Part shown: positions 6,043-7,072 of the stretch, one piece after another
How the letters are laid out: the number at the start of each line of letters is the position of its first letter
Position numbering within the stretch: position 1 is the first letter of the stretch
Source of the DNA: Lachnospiraceae bacterium
GTDB lineage: Bacteria > Bacillota > Clostridia > Lachnospirales > Lachnospiraceae
Reading direction: 5' to 3'
Length of the DNA stretch: 7,072 nucleotides
Assembly: GCA_015258065.1 (NCBI GenBank)
Contig: JABZIZ010000036.1
Coordinates: forward strand, 1 to 7,072
Program-made: the position numbers and the translations under genes
The notes under the pieces: generated by a model
Told to the model about the DNA's origin: nothing
The model's database searches: none
What the model saw: only the letters and a program-made list of their open reading frames with translations

Positions 6043-6669
6043 ATGGACAGCAATTTGCAAAAGAGAAACGAAGTACTCGCACAGACGGTGATCAAAGGAC
6101 TGCAGTCGCGCAACATCACCGGGTATTACGCCGCAGATCAGAACGAGGCCTGTCGACTTGCCCTCAGCCTGATTCCGAAAGAGCAGAGCATTGCAATGGG
6201 CGGTTGTATGAGTGCCAAAGAGATCGGTCTTTTGTCCGCCCTGAACGAAGGGGGGTATCATTTTATTGACAGAAGCCAAATGGATCCCCGCGAGGCGCTT
6301 CTAGCTTCTTTCTCGGCAGACATTTTTTTATCCAGCGTCAATGCCATGACCGATGACGGCATCCTCGTCAACATCGACGGCAATGCCAATCGTGTCGCCT
6401 GCATTGCGCAGGGTCCGCAGAAGGTCATTTTTATTGTGGGAATCCAGAAGGTCTGTTCCGACCTGGACAGTGCCATGAAACGCGCCAGGAATGTCGCCGC
6501 CCCCGCCAATGCACAACGTTTTCCGCTTAAAACGCCCTGCAAATTGACGGGCAAATGTTCGGATTGCAAATCCCCCGACACCATCTGCTGCGAGTTCCTG
6601 ATTACCCGTTATTCGAAGCACCCGGGACGGATGCATCTGATTCTGGTCAATGAAGAATTAGGATTTTAG
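6043..6669 (+). CDS. LUD-domain protein (LutC/YkgG, DUF162-like)
   Basis: This soluble 208-residue protein belongs to the LUD family, named after the lactate-utilisation proteins LutB and LutC. The LUD signature is clear: MGGCMSAKEIG (52-62), then NAMTDDGILVNIDG (100-113), NRVA (116-119) and GPQKVIFIVG (124-133). The C-terminus has a cysteine cluster, CKLTGKCSDCKSPDTICC (Cys 166, 172, 175, 182, 183), as in stand-alone clostridial LUD proteins, and may bind metal or an iron-sulfur cluster. No lutA or lutB partner is visible here, so a lactate role should not be assumed. The ribosome site AAGGAGG (6029-6035) lies 7 nt before the ATG and is among the strongest in the window. Downstream is a perfect inverted repeat that may end the transcript. 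Confidence 0.9.
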   Translation: MDSNLQKRNEVLAQTVIKGLQSRNITGYYAADQNEACRLALSLIPKEQSIAMGGCMSAKEIGLLSALNEGGYHFIDRSQMDPREALLASFSADIFLSSVNAMTDDGILVNIDGNANRVACIAQGPQKVIFIVGIQKVCSDLDSAMKRARNVAAPANAQRFPLKTPCKLTGKCSDCKSPDTICCEFLITRYSKHPGRMHLILVNEELGF

Positions 6670-6720
6670 AGAGAAATTGAGATTATTAGAGAAAAATCGG
6701 GATTTAGAGAGAACTCTCCA
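6662..6720 (+). repeat. Short degenerate repeats after the LUD stop
   Basis: Three imperfect units of 19 to 20 bp begin with gattttagaga, gattattagaga and gatttagagaga at 6662, 6681 and 6701. The first overlaps the final codons of the LUD gene. They are AT- and purine-rich and non-coding by appearance. Confidence 0.5.
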
Positions 6721-6762
6721 ATCTGTAGGCAGTCGGAGAAAAGTGTCTACAGATTGGAGAGT
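6713..6762. terminator. Perfect 16-bp inverted repeat, possible two-way terminator
   Basis: actctccaatctgtag (6713-6728) and its exact reverse complement (6747-6762) flank an 18-nt loop. It lies between the convergent LUD and DUF3791 genes, where a shared terminator would be expected. Neither side has a classic long U-run: the plus side continues ctttacagctttt and the minus side tctctctaaatcc. It could therefore instead be a protein-binding site or a mobile-element remnant. Confidence 0.45.
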
Positions 6763-6814
6763 CTTTACAGCTTTTGGCGTGTCTTCGGATTTTGAAGTGT
6801 CTAAAGATTTTAGC
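6743..6814. repeat. Degenerate 18-bp tandem repeat, four copies
   Basis: Units start at 6743, 6761, 6779 and 6797. All follow the pattern gtgtctNNaGATTTTNNN, with the second unit most diverged. The first unit overlaps the right arm of the inverted repeat, and the last covers the DUF3791 stop codon and the end of that gene. Confidence 0.65.
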
Positions 6815-7019
6815 TCCTCAGTTCCTTTTCTGCCAGGATCTCATCGATATCCACAAAAGCGTTTTCCAGTCGTTCTACGTGGTAAATCTCATACAGGTCA
6901 TAGATCAGCTGTGTGATGCCCGCTTCATCCCACTTCCGCAGGACTTCATCCGCCCCCTGATTTTTATAATCTGCATATCTTTCCAATAAATAGATAAAAA
7001 ATTCGGCTTCTTTGCACAA
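6810..7019 (-). CDS. DUF3791 family small protein
   Basis: This 69-residue cytoplasmic protein matches the DUF3791 pattern nearly throughout: EFFIYLLERYADYKNQGAD (6-24), then LRKWDEAGI, IYDLYEIYHVERLENAFVDIDEIL. Its function is not established. Members are commonly found next to DUF3990 proteins in Clostridia, and an antitoxin-like or accessory role has been suggested by such neighbourhoods; that is my recollection, not seen here. The start is TTG at 7019, with GGGAGG 8 nt upstream. An in-frame TGA two codons upstream rules out a longer protein, and the resulting N-terminus MCKEAEFF fits the family. It is convergent with the LUD gene and probably the last gene of an operon coming from the right edge. 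Confidence 0.85.
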   Translation of the reverse strand: MCKEAEFFIYLLERYADYKNQGADEVLRKWDEAGITQLIYDLYEIYHVERLENAFVDIDEILAEKELRS

Positions 7020-7022
7020 GGC

Positions 7023-7072
7023 TCAATCCTCCCTGATATATCTGGAATTCCGCGGATCTCCTGTGATCATCT
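7023..7072 (-). CDS. C-terminal end of an unidentified gene entering from the right edge
   Basis: On the minus strand a frame open from the edge ends in TGA at 7025-7023, with the last residues MITGDPRNSRYIRED. The stop is 3 nt before the DUF3791 start, and that gene's ribosome site lies inside these last codons, the spacing expected of coupled operon genes. Only 15 residues are visible, two other frames are also open here, and no family can be named. Confidence 0.35.
   Translation of the reverse strand, partial: MITGDPRNSRYIRED

Noticed and set aside
6677..6916. Plus-strand 79-codon frame after the LUD gene
   Set aside because: It has a TTG start without a ribosome site, crosses the hairpin and 18-bp repeats, and ends antisense to the DUF3791 gene. 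Kept only as a possible relic in the findings.

Overview
The window looks like a Clostridia chromosome, probably a Lachnospiraceae-type Firmicute. I infer this from LPXTG pilins with a class C sortase, a DUF975 membrane protein, a stand-alone LUD-domain protein with a cysteine-rich tail, a DUF3791 protein, AGGAGG ribosome binding sites and roughly even GC content. The genus cannot be fixed from the sequence.

Left half (1 to 4322, minus strand): a sortase-assembled pilus operon, read right to left. It holds a major pilin-like protein with a D2 isopeptide domain and LPKTG (4322-2772), a class C pilus sortase (2651-1530), and a second, smaller pilin-like protein with a CNA-B domain, a proline-rich neck and LPQTG (about 1402-266). 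The fourth gene runs off the left edge (from 321 or 228) and encodes a signal sequence followed by a strict tetrapeptide repeat. By family knowledge the sortase would join major pilin subunits covalently. The second pilin, with a YPK motif and proline-rich neck, would suit a base or ancillary subunit. The fourth protein is a secreted repeat protein of unknown role. Odd points are a sortase with a long repetitive tail predicted to be cytoplasmic, a second pilin with no ATG, GTG or TTG codon ahead of its signal peptide, and non-ATG starts downstream of the first gene.

Middle (4323-4874): a divergent intergenic region. It contains a possible pilus promoter with a very AT-rich tract just upstream, then a cluster of 33-bp direct repeats with one degenerate outlying copy, then the probable promoter region of the rightward genes.

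Right half (4875 to 6669, plus strand): a small multispanning membrane protein, a DUF975 integral membrane protein and a LUD-domain protein, closely spaced and probably co-transcribed. A perfect 16-bp inverted repeat and a degenerate 18-bp tandem repeat lie between the LUD gene and a convergent DUF3791 gene (7019-6810, TTG start). That gene appears to be preceded by the last codons of another minus-strand gene that enters from the right edge.
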